Source of the DNA: Emcibacteraceae bacterium
Lineage (GTDB): Bacteria > Pseudomonadota > Alphaproteobacteria > Sphingomonadales > Emcibacteraceae
Assembly (NCBI GenBank): GCA_021774795.1
Contig: JAJFIR010000031.1
Coordinates: 496,001 to 560,000, forward strand
Length of the DNA: 64,000 nt
Direction of reading: 5' to 3'
The notes below the pieces were generated by a model. That model was not told the origin of the DNA, did no database searches, and worked only from the letters and a program-made list of their open reading frames with translations. Made by a program: the position numbers and the translations under genes. Within the stretch, counting starts at the first letter, position 1, and every line of letters begins with the position of its first letter. This document shows, one piece after another, positions 9,569-17,160 of the stretch.

Positions 9569-9624
9569 ATACATCCCGGATAAGTCGAGTGCGAAACTTG
9601 ATTTTTCCGGGATGTATTGTTTTG
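9569..9624 (+). terminator. Hairpin after tiny ORF 1 (ATACATCCCGGA stem)
   Basis: Twelve perfectly paired bases (9569-9580 with 9606-9617) surround a 25-nt loop, followed by TGTTTT. It is a plausible Rho-independent terminator with a somewhat broken U-tract. Its ACATCCC/GGGATGT core recurs in the terminator after tiny ORF 3. Confidence 0.6.
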
Positions 9625-9646
9625 GAGGTTAAATTTATCCGTCAAT

Positions 9647-9674
9647 TTGACAAATATATAAAAAAGGCTACCCT
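9647..9674 (+). promoter_or_regulatory. Promoter P2 of tiny ORF 2
   Basis: A perfect TTGACA (9647-9652), a 16-base spacer and TACCCT (9669-9674). The distance from TTGACA to the ATG is 69 bases, against 70 in module 1. The shared layout supports both promoter calls. Confidence 0.5.
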
Positions 9675-9715
9675 TTTAGAACGATAAATTACAATTTCAA
9701 TTATGGGAGTTTAAT

Positions 9716-9739
9716 ATGAGTGGTGCAAATGACGGCTAG
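9716..9739 (+). CDS. Tiny ORF 2: heptapeptide MSGANDG
   Basis: The frame is ATG AGT GGT GCA AAT GAC GGC TAG. A GGGAG SD (9705-9709) lies 6 bases before the ATG. Ser and Gly use different codons from tiny ORF 1 (AGT GGT against AGC GGC), so the peptide start MSGA is kept while the DNA differs. That argues for selection at the peptide level, although the sample is small. A short ATGATAA/TTATCAT inverted repeat (9750-9765) follows. Function unknown. Confidence 0.55.
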   Translation: MSGANDG

Positions 9740-9741
9740 GT

Positions 9742-9770
9742 TTGCCAAGATGATAATTTTATCATTTAAA
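9742..9770 (+). promoter_or_regulatory. Weak possible promoter P3 before tiny ORF 3
   Basis: TTGCCA (9742-9747) and TTTAAA (9765-9770) are separated by 17 bases. Each is an imperfect match. Tiny ORF 3 may instead be read through from tiny ORF 2. The span also holds the short inverted repeat at 9750-9765. Confidence 0.25.
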
Positions 9771-9805
9771 TAAAAGTATTTATAACAATAGTAGAGGAGA
9801 GTCTT

Positions 9806-9829
9806 ATGAGCGGCGGCAATAAAATATAA
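9806..9829 (+). CDS. Tiny ORF 3: heptapeptide MSGGNKI
   Basis: The frame is ATG AGC GGC GGC AAT AAA ATA TAA. The AGGAG SD (9795-9799) is 6 bases upstream. It is the third frame of exactly the same length and the same MSG start, with small residues at position 4. A strong hairpin terminator begins 47 bases after the stop codon. It is the closest of the three to the HAD-UbiA operon (10069), so a leader-peptide role for that operon is possible, but this would not explain the first two copies. Confidence 0.55.
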   Translation: MSGGNKI

Positions 9830-9875
9830 ATCAATAGGAAATCGGTTAAAGAATCGATTCTAAAGCTAAAAAAAC

Positions 9876-9928
9876 ACATCCCAAAAAATGTCGAAATTAT
9901 TTTTCTGATGTTATTGGGATGTTTTTTT
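9876..9928 (+). terminator. Rho-independent terminator after tiny ORF 3
   Basis: Arms ACATCCCAA (9876-9884) and TTGGGATGT (9914-9922) are preceded by an A-run and followed by TTTTTT, a typical intrinsic terminator. The stem core ACATCCC is shared with the hairpin after tiny ORF 1. The 140 bases from here to the gene at 10069 hold no further MSG-type frame. Confidence 0.75.
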
Positions 9929-10068
9929 ATGCGCTACTTTGTTTATAAAGAAATATATTGTATCATTTTAAAACAAGTTTTTAAGGATAATTTAATTTAA
10001 GCCTGCTATCTAAAATATCGATGAAAATATAATAACTATATATAAATTAAGCAGAAATCTTTTACGAT

Positions 10069-11505
10069 ATGAACAATAATAATCTCATTTTTGTGGATCT
10101 TGACGGTACGCTAATCAAAACCGATTTGCTGTTCGAGTCTGCTTTAAAATTTATTAAGAAAAACCCCCTCAATATTTTTCTTATCTTTATCTGGTTGTTG
10201 GGGGGAAAATCAAATCTGAAACATAATCTGGCCAACCGTATCGAAATCGATCCGGAAAGCTTGCCATATCAAAATCAATTGTTGGGCTATCTCAAGGAGC
10301 GCAAGAGTAATGGCGCATCCCTTATCCTTGCAACAGCGTCCCACGCAAAATATGCGAATAGTATTGCTCAGCATTTGGGTATTTTTGACAACATTATTGC
10401 GACGGATGCGCAACATAATATGAAAGGCACCCGCAAACTTGAAGAAATAAAGATTGTAGCAAAAGGGTCCTCTTTTTCTTATGCCGGAGACAACAAAGCT
10501 GACCGCCCCATTTGGCAGGCGGCGACAGGTAATATATTTGTTAATGCGCCAAAGTCAGACATTGAGCACGCAAATGCCAACAACAAAACAGAAAAAATAA
10601 TTGAAACACGTGATGTGCGCCCTTTTAACGCATTTGTAAAAGAAATGCGGCTGCATCAGTGGGCCAAAAATGCGCTAATATTTGTTCCTCTTTTTGCCGC
10701 CCATGAATATGGAAATCCGGCATTATTCTTAAACGTTGTTCTTGCATTTATTAGTTTTAGCCTATGTGCGTCAGGTGTGTATTTTCTGAATGATCTTTTG
10801 GATATAAGTGCAGACCGTCAACATAAAACCAAGAAAAACAGGCCGCTGGCATCGGGTGATTTATCAATACCCTTGGGTGCCGTTGGTGCGTTGCTGTTGC
10901 CCATTGTAGCGTTTCTCATCGCAATAGTATTTTTATCAACCAATTTCGTAATAGTATTGGGCATATATCTTTTAATTACTAATGCGTATTCCTTCTTTTT
11001 GAAAACTGTTTCCACAGCTGATGTTATGACATTGGCCGTTCTGTATACGATGCGCGTCGTTGCCGGATCTGCTGCTACAGGCATTATACTATCATCATGG
11101 TTGATGGCTTTTTCAATATTTGTTTTTGTCAGTCTCGCATATCTAAAGCGCTATATAGAACTTTCTGCCTTGCAGGGGGATGGTAACCAGACGCATGGTC
11201 GCGGTTATTCGGCCGCTGATAGCGAAACGATGTTCGCGCTCGGTATTTCAAATGTAACGGCATCTGTACTGGTGCTGGCATTCTATATAAATGATGATGA
11301 AGTGACAAAACTTTATAGCACACCTGAAATATTATGGGCCCTGTGTTTACTCATACTATATTGGGGTAACCGTATATGGGTTGGTGCCCGACGGGGAAAG
11401 ATATCCGATGATCCAGTGGTATTTGCGATTAAGGATAAAGTAAGTAGGATGGTTGTTATATTATTTGTACTGGTCGCGGTTGCTGCCAAGTTTGTCAAAC
11501 TTTAA
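10069..11505 (+). CDS. HAD phosphatase-UbiA prenyltransferase fusion (polyprenyl-phosphate phosphoribosyltransferase-like)
   Basis: The first roughly 190 residues are a HAD-type phosphatase with the nucleophile motif VDLDGTL and a distal GDNKADRPIW loop. The rest is a multi-helix UbiA prenyltransferase with NDLLDISADRQHKTK, the NDxxDxxxD Mg-diphosphate site, and a second region DVMTLAVLYTMR. This UbiA subgroup includes the mycobacterial enzyme that joins PRPP to decaprenyl phosphate. The HAD part could remove the 5'-phosphate, a step done by a separate enzyme in mycobacteria; that is inference. The next two genes follow closely (12 and 26 bp), as expected for a lipid-linked sugar operon. Confidence 0.82.
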   Translation: MNNNNLIFVDLDGTLIKTDLLFESALKFIKKNPLNIFLIFIWLLGGKSNLKHNLANRIEIDPESLPYQNQLLGYLKERKSNGASLILATASHAKYANSIAQHLGIFDNIIATDAQHNMKGTRKLEEIKIVAKGSSFSYAGDNKADRPIWQAATGNIFVNAPKSDIEHANANNKTEKIIETRDVRPFNAFVKEMRLHQWAKNALIFVPLFAAHEYGNPALFLNVVLAFISFSLCASGVYFLNDLLDISADRQHKTKKNRPLASGDLSIPLGAVGALLLPIVAFLIAIVFLSTNFVIVLGIYLLITNAYSFFLKTVSTADVMTLAVLYTMRVVAGSAATGIILSSWLMAFSIFVFVSLAYLKRYIELSALQGDGNQTHGRGYSAADSETMFALGISNVTASVLVLAFYINDDEVTKLYSTPEILWALCLLILYWGNRIWVGARRGKISDDPVVFAIKDKVSRMVVILFVLVAVAAKFVKL

Positions 11506-11517
11506 GGGAGTTTTTTA

Positions 11518-11892
11518 ATGTCTTATCTGGTTCTGGGATTAATCCTATTGACGGTTACTTTATCGGCTTGCGCGCAACTGGCATTGAAGATTGGCGTAGA
11601 AAAACCACAAATGGCGGCGGCGATGCAGGCAGGCATTGTTGATTCATTAATAGGGGCGATGGTGTCGCCTTTTATATGGGTGGGACTAATAATTTATAGC
11701 TTAAGTGTCGCAATGTGGCTTTGGGTATTGGCTAAAGTGGACTTGTCGGTCGCTTATCCTTTTGTTGGGGTTAGCTTTCTGATAACTATGGCTTTTGGTT
11801 ATTTTCTGCTTGACGAAAATGTCACGCCAATGCGTATTTTAGGAACAGTCCTCATAGCATCAGGGTGCGTACTTGTCGGGAAATCAGCTTAA
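11518..11892 (+). CDS. Small EamA/SMR-like membrane protein, probable lipid-linked sugar flippase subunit
   Basis: A 124-residue protein with four hydrophobic helices and the PF-G-SFLITMAFGYFLLDE type of sequence seen in the DMT superfamily (EamA, SMR, ArnE/ArnF). An AAGGGAG SD precedes the ATG, 12 bp after the HAD-UbiA gene. ArnE/ArnF flip undecaprenyl-phosphate aminoarabinose, and the flanking UbiA and GT-C genes make a similar role attractive. A single subunit would probably act as a dimer. A multidrug SMR role is less likely in this context. Confidence 0.75.
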   Translation: MSYLVLGLILLTVTLSACAQLALKIGVEKPQMAAAMQAGIVDSLIGAMVSPFIWVGLIIYSLSVAMWLWVLAKVDLSVAYPFVGVSFLITMAFGYFLLDENVTPMRILGTVLIASGCVLVGKSA

Positions 11893-11918
11893 TATAATTA
11901 AACGAAAGGTTTAATTCG

Positions 11919-13184
11919 GTGATCAAGGCATTTTTAAATAGTGAGAAACTAGTGCTGGTTTCACTTTTGCTGCTTGCTTTTGTGCTGCAGTTGAGCACTG
12001 TGATCGTCTTAGATCTGGAACAGCTAACTGATTTTGTTGGTTATTTGAATATGGCAACTTCCATGCTCGAAACAGGACATATGCAAGATGGTCAGGGCAA
12101 TGTAGCATTTTATAGCGCTGGATGGCCGTTATTTCTTGTTCCTTTTTTTGCGCTTTTTGGTTCGACAATGGAAGTGGCGCAATATGTCAACGTCCTTCTG
12201 GGAACAGCAAGTGTTTATTTGGTTCATTTATGTACCAAGGAAATATTACCTAATTGGAAATGGGCCGCGGTTTCAACTTTTATTTGGGTAACATACCCAC
12301 CAACAATTTTATATACAGAATATATTGCAAAAGAAAATCTGATGGTACTGCTGATGCTTTTGCAATTATTGTTGGCTTTGAAATATACTAATAGTAAGAA
12401 TAAAATTGTTTCTTCAATCTTACTTGGTGTTGTATTTGGGTATCAGCTTATCGTCGGACCGGCGGTGATTCTAACCGGTGCGATCATTGGCATCATAATT
12501 CTAAACATTCATCTCAAGAATAATTTCTGGACAGTACTTTATTGGCGGCCTGCGTTCATTTTTCTATTGGCAACATTTATTACATTAATACCCTGGTTGA
12601 TTTATACGGATAGTGAATTGGGGGAACCAGTGCTGAACACTAATGGTTCGTTCAACCTCTATATAGGTAACAATCCCAACGCAGAGCCATTTTTTATTAA
12701 TATTGATGAAACACCGATCGGAGATGGCTGGCACGAATTAAAAAATACCCAAGGCGGGGAACTTGGCATCAGTAAATATCTTAAAAAAGAAGCGTTAAAT
12801 TATATATTTGAAAATCCCGGCCGAACGTTCCTTTTGTCCGTACAGAAAGTTATTTATTTTTGGATGCCGCCCTTTCACGAAGGAAAAGAAGGAAATCAAA
12901 GTCTTCTTGAAACTTTGGTCAGGATCGTTTGGGCGATTTCATATTGTATTATTATGTTATTCGCTCTCATTCCATTATTCTTTTACCGTAATCTCAATCG
13001 TTCTCATCTAATTCTCTATGGTACAGCACTTATGTATTGCGGCATTCACGCGGCAGCATACGTGATCTTCCGCTACAGGCTACCTATTATGCCTATTATG
13101 TGTATTTTGGCGTCGCAAGGTTTATATTACTTATATATTTGGTGGTCGAATAAGAAAGATAATGGTACCACCGAGCTGGCTTAG
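11919..13184 (+). CDS. GT-C family (ArnT/PMT-like) membrane glycosyltransferase
   Basis: A 421-residue integral membrane protein with about 10-11 helices. The first luminal loop carries acidic residues (LDLEQLTDF) in the position of the GT-C catalytic Asp/Glu, followed by SAGWPLFLVPFFALFG. This agrees with ArnT/PMT_2-type enzymes that use polyprenyl-phosphate sugars as donors on the periplasmic face. The start is GTG with AAAGG upstream. It is the last gene of the HAD-UbiA operon; its acceptor is unknown. Its end overlaps the convergent DUF547 gene by 4 bases. Confidence 0.78.
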   Translation: MIKAFLNSEKLVLVSLLLLAFVLQLSTVIVLDLEQLTDFVGYLNMATSMLETGHMQDGQGNVAFYSAGWPLFLVPFFALFGSTMEVAQYVNVLLGTASVYLVHLCTKEILPNWKWAAVSTFIWVTYPPTILYTEYIAKENLMVLLMLLQLLLALKYTNSKNKIVSSILLGVVFGYQLIVGPAVILTGAIIGIIILNIHLKNNFWTVLYWRPAFIFLLATFITLIPWLIYTDSELGEPVLNTNGSFNLYIGNNPNAEPFFINIDETPIGDGWHELKNTQGGELGISKYLKKEALNYIFENPGRTFLLSVQKVIYFWMPPFHEGKEGNQSLLETLVRIVWAISYCIIMLFALIPLFFYRNLNRSHLILYGTALMYCGIHAAAYVIFRYRLPIMPIMCILASQGLYYLYIWWSNKKDNGTTELA

Positions 13185-13978
13185 AAAGTTTTATTTAAGT
13201 TCCAGTCATAGGAAAGAAATCTAACTCTAAAGTCACCCGATTTAATTAAATTAATTTCGTCATCAGATAAATTAAGCAGAGATGCGTGTTTAGCGAAATA
13301 TTCCTTTAGATTATTGATATTTTCGTCACTCTTCTCAAAATCAGAACGGTACCATCTAAATATGGTCGAAACTCTAAGTTGATTATCATCCAGATAATTT
13401 TTTTCTTTATCACTAAGAAAATTTCTCATTTGTTCGTTTAATTGATCCTCTAATTTATCACCCTCATAGGCTTCTTGGCGCAGGGCTGGACAGCTAATAC
13501 TGGCGCAATTAAGGGCAAAATGCACACGAGATTCGTTATACCGATCTGATTTTAATATCAGTTTTTTTTCAATATCGTCGAGCGAAATTTGATTTCCAAA
13601 TAATGAAACAATGTCTTTACCGAATGCGGTGAAAATAAAATTCCCTAAATCACGAACAGACTCTATATCCGGATACCCCGTTAGAACCAGTTCAATGGTC
13701 CAAGCATTATAGGCATTTATCAGAAAAGCCAGCTGGTCGGGTTTTGGCCAACTATCAAACTCATCCTGTGTTATTTTTGCCAGATTGTTACGGTATGTTT
13801 CTAGCTTTGCGCGGTCATTAACGAAGCCGTCATAATCAACTTGGCTTGATTTTCCGCCATTTAGCACGCGCACATGTTGATTTAATAAGCTGGTCCATTC
13901 ACTGTGATTGAAAGTTTGCGCAACGCTGTGGTTACTGACAAATAGCGCGAAAATTAAAACGAGCGGTAATTGATACAT
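13181..13978 (-). CDS. Exported DUF547-domain protein
   Basis: The conserved DUF547 core is visible: FLINAYNAWTIELV, a segment ending HFALNCASISCPAL, and later RWYRSDF. I chose ATG at 13978, which begins a signal peptide (MYQLPLVLIFALFVSNHSVAQ) after a GGAA SD, rather than the track start 14 codons upstream. The 265-residue protein is probably periplasmic. The conserved Asn, Cys and His suggest an enzyme fold, but the family activity is not established. Confidence 0.82.
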   Translation of the reverse strand: MYQLPLVLIFALFVSNHSVAQTFNHSEWTSLLNQHVRVLNGGKSSQVDYDGFVNDRAKLETYRNNLAKITQDEFDSWPKPDQLAFLINAYNAWTIELVLTGYPDIESVRDLGNFIFTAFGKDIVSLFGNQISLDDIEKKLILKSDRYNESRVHFALNCASISCPALRQEAYEGDKLEDQLNEQMRNFLSDKEKNYLDDNQLRVSTIFRWYRSDFEKSDENINNLKEYFAKHASLLNLSDDEINLIKSGDFRVRFLSYDWNLNKTF

Positions 13979-14098
13979 ATTGGTTCCATTAAACGATATT
14001 GATATTAAAACTGATATCATGAATACACTACGTAATGAAATCTGCCAGTAAAATTAACTCACTAATCTGTGATAGGATGAAATCGCCGTTTATCGACC

Positions 14099-16138
14099 CT
14101 AGAATGAGCCTTTAAGCCTGATGCGGAACCTTTTATCAAAATGTTGATCTCTGCTTTCTATAAAACTGATCATACCGCTTGCACGTGATGGATTATAAAG
14201 CGTACGAATGCGCCCTTCATTTGCATTTACCAAATTATCTACGGATGCGATTAGGACCATGTTTTTAAAGATTTTATAGTTGATGCTTAAGCTCAGATAA
14301 AGACTATCATGGTCCACATCAGTAAGTTGATCGATGGAATGCACTTTGTTTGGCCCGTAATACCAGAATTGAAAACTATAACTTAATCCGTATTTTTTCA
14401 TATCATGCCTTAAAATTCCGGTTGACGAATAACTTCGCTGATTATTAAAGGCTCTGTCTATACCTGTGAAAGGATCGGCTGTATTTGTGTCAAATAATTC
14501 GAAACTTCCGTCTAGGACAACATTTTCGAGACCTATAAATCCAAACCTAAGGCTCGTGCTGATGGTTGCGACGTTTCGTGATGCCTGACCAACATTACCA
14601 ACACCCGCAATGCCAGGTGCTACTTCCACCAATTCGATATGATCTGATATTTCTTCGTGTTTTAAACTGAGTTTTACGTGACCTTGATCATCCATAAAAC
14701 GATGCTCGACAGAAGTTTCAAAACCCCAAGCCTTTTCAGGAACCAGATTTTGATTACCCCCAAAAAAAATATTATCTTTGTCGACAGAAGCAGCAAAATC
14801 ATTAAAATCAAGTTGTGAAATAGTACGGCGAATTGAGAACTGAAATTGGTTCTGCGGGTTTATATCGTAGCGTAAATCGACGCTCGGTTTTATGTAAGAG
14901 AAAGCTTCGGATCGATCACGTGTTATACTCATCTGCGAAATTTTTGAATATTCATATTTTAATTCACTATCCAATCGTAGCCTACTATTCATTTGCCATG
15001 CGTAATTTATGAAACTATCTGACCTGATTTCCTGCACGATGACCAGTGTATTTGGGTCAAGTCCTGCTTCAACCCTGTTATAGGCTATTTCTGTTCCCAA
15101 ATTTAATTCACTCCCGCGTGTTGTTTTGTAGGTAATCGACGGTCTTAATATTGCTTCTTTGGCGTTACTGAAGAAAACCGTATCACTGTCATATATTAGC
15201 GGGCTTTCAGTTATGAGGGCGTCTCGTTTTTGAATGGTTTTAGCGTTACTTTTGGAATAAAGACCTACAATTTTATAATCCAGATTGGGCGAAAAATTTC
15301 CGATATAGTCTCCGCTTACTTCAAAGCCAGGCGTGTCGGTTACAAAGTTTTGAATAGCTCTTCCGCTGGATAAAAAAATGCCGCCAGGAGAATAGTTGAT
15401 GACATTGCCATTCCAATCCGTCTTTGATTTGCTATTCGTTAAACTGGCATTGAAGTGAATTTGATCATTATTCGCGAGCTTATATGTTGCATTGGCTGAA
15501 ATAGAACGATCATGAAAATACTGATCACCCCTATCTGTCAGAACACTTTCTGTTATTGCGTTAGAGTTAGTCACCGTATCAATACGATTATAATCGGTAA
15601 TAAATCCTGATTGCGCGACCTCGACGAAATAACCAAGACGACCTTTGGAGCCGCTATATGATATTGCCCCGAGCGGGAAAAGGCGGCCGCTGGGAAGGAT
15701 GCGTGATCCGATATCAAAAGTCGCGCTACTGGATGATTTATCTTCCTCCAGGACGATATTCATCATCGCTTCCTGACTTGATATTTTAATATCCGGTGAC
15801 GCACCGCGAATTATCTCTATTCTGTTTACTTGAGAAATAGATATTCGTCCCAAAGCAGCCTCACTGCTATTGTTTTTTCCAGACAGTCTTTTGCCATTGA
15901 TTAATATGCCGTCATCATTACTGGTAAATCCACGGGCGGCGTTATCGCGCCGGCCAAGAATGACTTGCCCGCCGGGTATTTTAATAGCGAGATCAAGCGC
16001 CGTCACAGCGTTAGTTATATTTGAAAGATATTCTTTATCATAAACAGTGACGCTGCTTTCATTTGCGCCCACTGTTTGTGCGTCGCTAGAACTGGTCGAC
16101 ACTATAAACAAGCCTATGATAAGCACAAATCTTTTCAT
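14099..16138 (-). CDS. TonB-dependent outer-membrane receptor
   Basis: A signal peptide (MKRFVLIIGLFIVSTSSSDAQ) is followed by a plug domain with ILINGKRL and RIEIIRGASP, then a C-terminal beta-barrel of alternating residues ending in the aromatic RIRLKGSF. At 679 residues it is compact for the class. The start is ATG 16138; the track's GTG three codons upstream lacks an SD. A TonB box is not obvious. Its substrate (metal chelate, corrinoid, peptide or glycan) cannot be called. The LytTR membrane regulator just upstream in the same direction may control it. Confidence 0.87.
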   Translation of the reverse strand: MKRFVLIIGLFIVSTSSSDAQTVGANESSVTVYDKEYLSNITNAVTALDLAIKIPGGQVILGRRDNAARGFTSNDDGILINGKRLSGKNNSSEAALGRISISQVNRIEIIRGASPDIKISSQEAMMNIVLEEDKSSSSATFDIGSRILPSGRLFPLGAISYSGSKGRLGYFVEVAQSGFITDYNRIDTVTNSNAITESVLTDRGDQYFHDRSISANATYKLANNDQIHFNASLTNSKSKTDWNGNVINYSPGGIFLSSGRAIQNFVTDTPGFEVSGDYIGNFSPNLDYKIVGLYSKSNAKTIQKRDALITESPLIYDSDTVFFSNAKEAILRPSITYKTTRGSELNLGTEIAYNRVEAGLDPNTLVIVQEIRSDSFINYAWQMNSRLRLDSELKYEYSKISQMSITRDRSEAFSYIKPSVDLRYDINPQNQFQFSIRRTISQLDFNDFAASVDKDNIFFGGNQNLVPEKAWGFETSVEHRFMDDQGHVKLSLKHEEISDHIELVEVAPGIAGVGNVGQASRNVATISTSLRFGFIGLENVVLDGSFELFDTNTADPFTGIDRAFNNQRSYSSTGILRHDMKKYGLSYSFQFWYYGPNKVHSIDQLTDVDHDSLYLSLSINYKIFKNMVLIASVDNLVNANEGRIRTLYNPSRASGMISFIESRDQHFDKRFRIRLKGSF

Positions 16139-16250
16139 TTTAAGCACCCAGAAATTATCGACTAATATTCAAATTAATCGTCAGGACTCGTTAATGAAAT
16201 GCGGTTGCAGGGAAACGACCTTTAAATGCAGTTAAACAGTAAGCTAGTGA

Positions 16251-17039
16251 CTAATTATCCAATATTTGTTGCAATTTTTGACGACCAGATTTGCTAATGG
16301 CACGTTCAATTCCGTTTCTTAGGTGGACGATATGTTTTCTGTTTTCGACTTTTTCGATCAACTCAACTTGTTTAATGTTAACGATCGTTGATCTGTGTAT
16401 ACGTAAAAACTGGTCTCCGGGTAGCGACATATCGAAAGAATTTAAGGATTGGCGGACCAAGTAATTATTTGAATTTGTATGCACGCGGCAACAATAATCT
16501 TCTGCTTCTATCCAGAGAATGTCCTTGGTCGCTACGGAAGATTGCCTTCCTGTTGTTTTTAAAAGCAGGTAATCCGCTCGCACTGATTTTTCATTATTGT
16601 CTACCGGTGAAATACTGAGCAGTTGACGCAAGGCAAATATACCGAGCAACATCCAATAGAACAGAAAATCACATATTGCCCACATGATGAAAAAGAACAG
16701 GAATGCTCCATACCGCGTATTGTCTGCTCCGAGGAAAGGGCTAAAATTGCTGCTGATAACAAAAAACCATCCTCCATGAACGACCATCAACATTACGCAC
16801 GCTGAAATGTGTCTTAATATCCAGTGGAATACTAATTGCTCAACTATTGGGAAACGATGATCCAGGATATTTATAAATTGCCCGAATATCAACCACGGTG
16901 ACCATACTAGCATTTGCCACCACAGGACATTTATAAAAGAAGCGGCATAAGGCGCATCAAGAACACGTGCATATATTATGACTGAAAACGCTAAAATGAT
17001 AACGATCGTGCCCAGCAATATAATGTGAATTCGTTTCAC
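16251..17039 (-). CDS. Membrane-bound LytTR-family transcriptional regulator
   Basis: About four N-terminal transmembrane helices (for example IILLGTIVIILAFSVIIYA) precede a C-terminal LytTR DNA-binding domain from about residue 155 (WIEAEDYCCRVH, FLRIHRSTIVN). No phospho-acceptor receiver domain is present. I prefer GTG at 17039, which has AAAAAGGA 8 bases upstream, over the longer GTG at 17087. In several Alphaproteobacteria such regulators sit beside TonB receptors, as here. It probably senses a membrane or envelope cue and controls the receptor; the inducer is unknown. Confidence 0.82.
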   Translation of the reverse strand: MKRIHIILLGTIVIILAFSVIIYARVLDAPYAASFINVLWWQMLVWSPWLIFGQFINILDHRFPIVEQLVFHWILRHISACVMLMVVHGGWFFVISSNFSPFLGADNTRYGAFLFFFIMWAICDFLFYWMLLGIFALRQLLSISPVDNNEKSVRADYLLLKTTGRQSSVATKDILWIEAEDYCCRVHTNSNNYLVRQSLNSFDMSLPGDQFLRIHRSTIVNIKQVELIEKVENRKHIVHLRNGIERAISKSGRQKLQQILDN

Positions 17040-17160
17040 TTTATTTATCCTTTTTCCACAGAATCTCCTGAATAGAGCCTGCCTCACAGACTTTACTGAG
17101 CTTCAATCACCTTGTCTTTATAAAAATAAAAAAGTAAACTTCCCAAGCAGGAGCGCTGAA

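Noticed and set aside
9508-9829. Tiny ORFs as microcin C-type (MccA) heptapeptide precursors
   Set aside because: MccA-type peptides end in Asn and need an adjacent MccB adenylyltransferase. These peptides end in Val, Gly and Ile and no ThiF/MccB-like gene is in the window. The length match alone is not enough.
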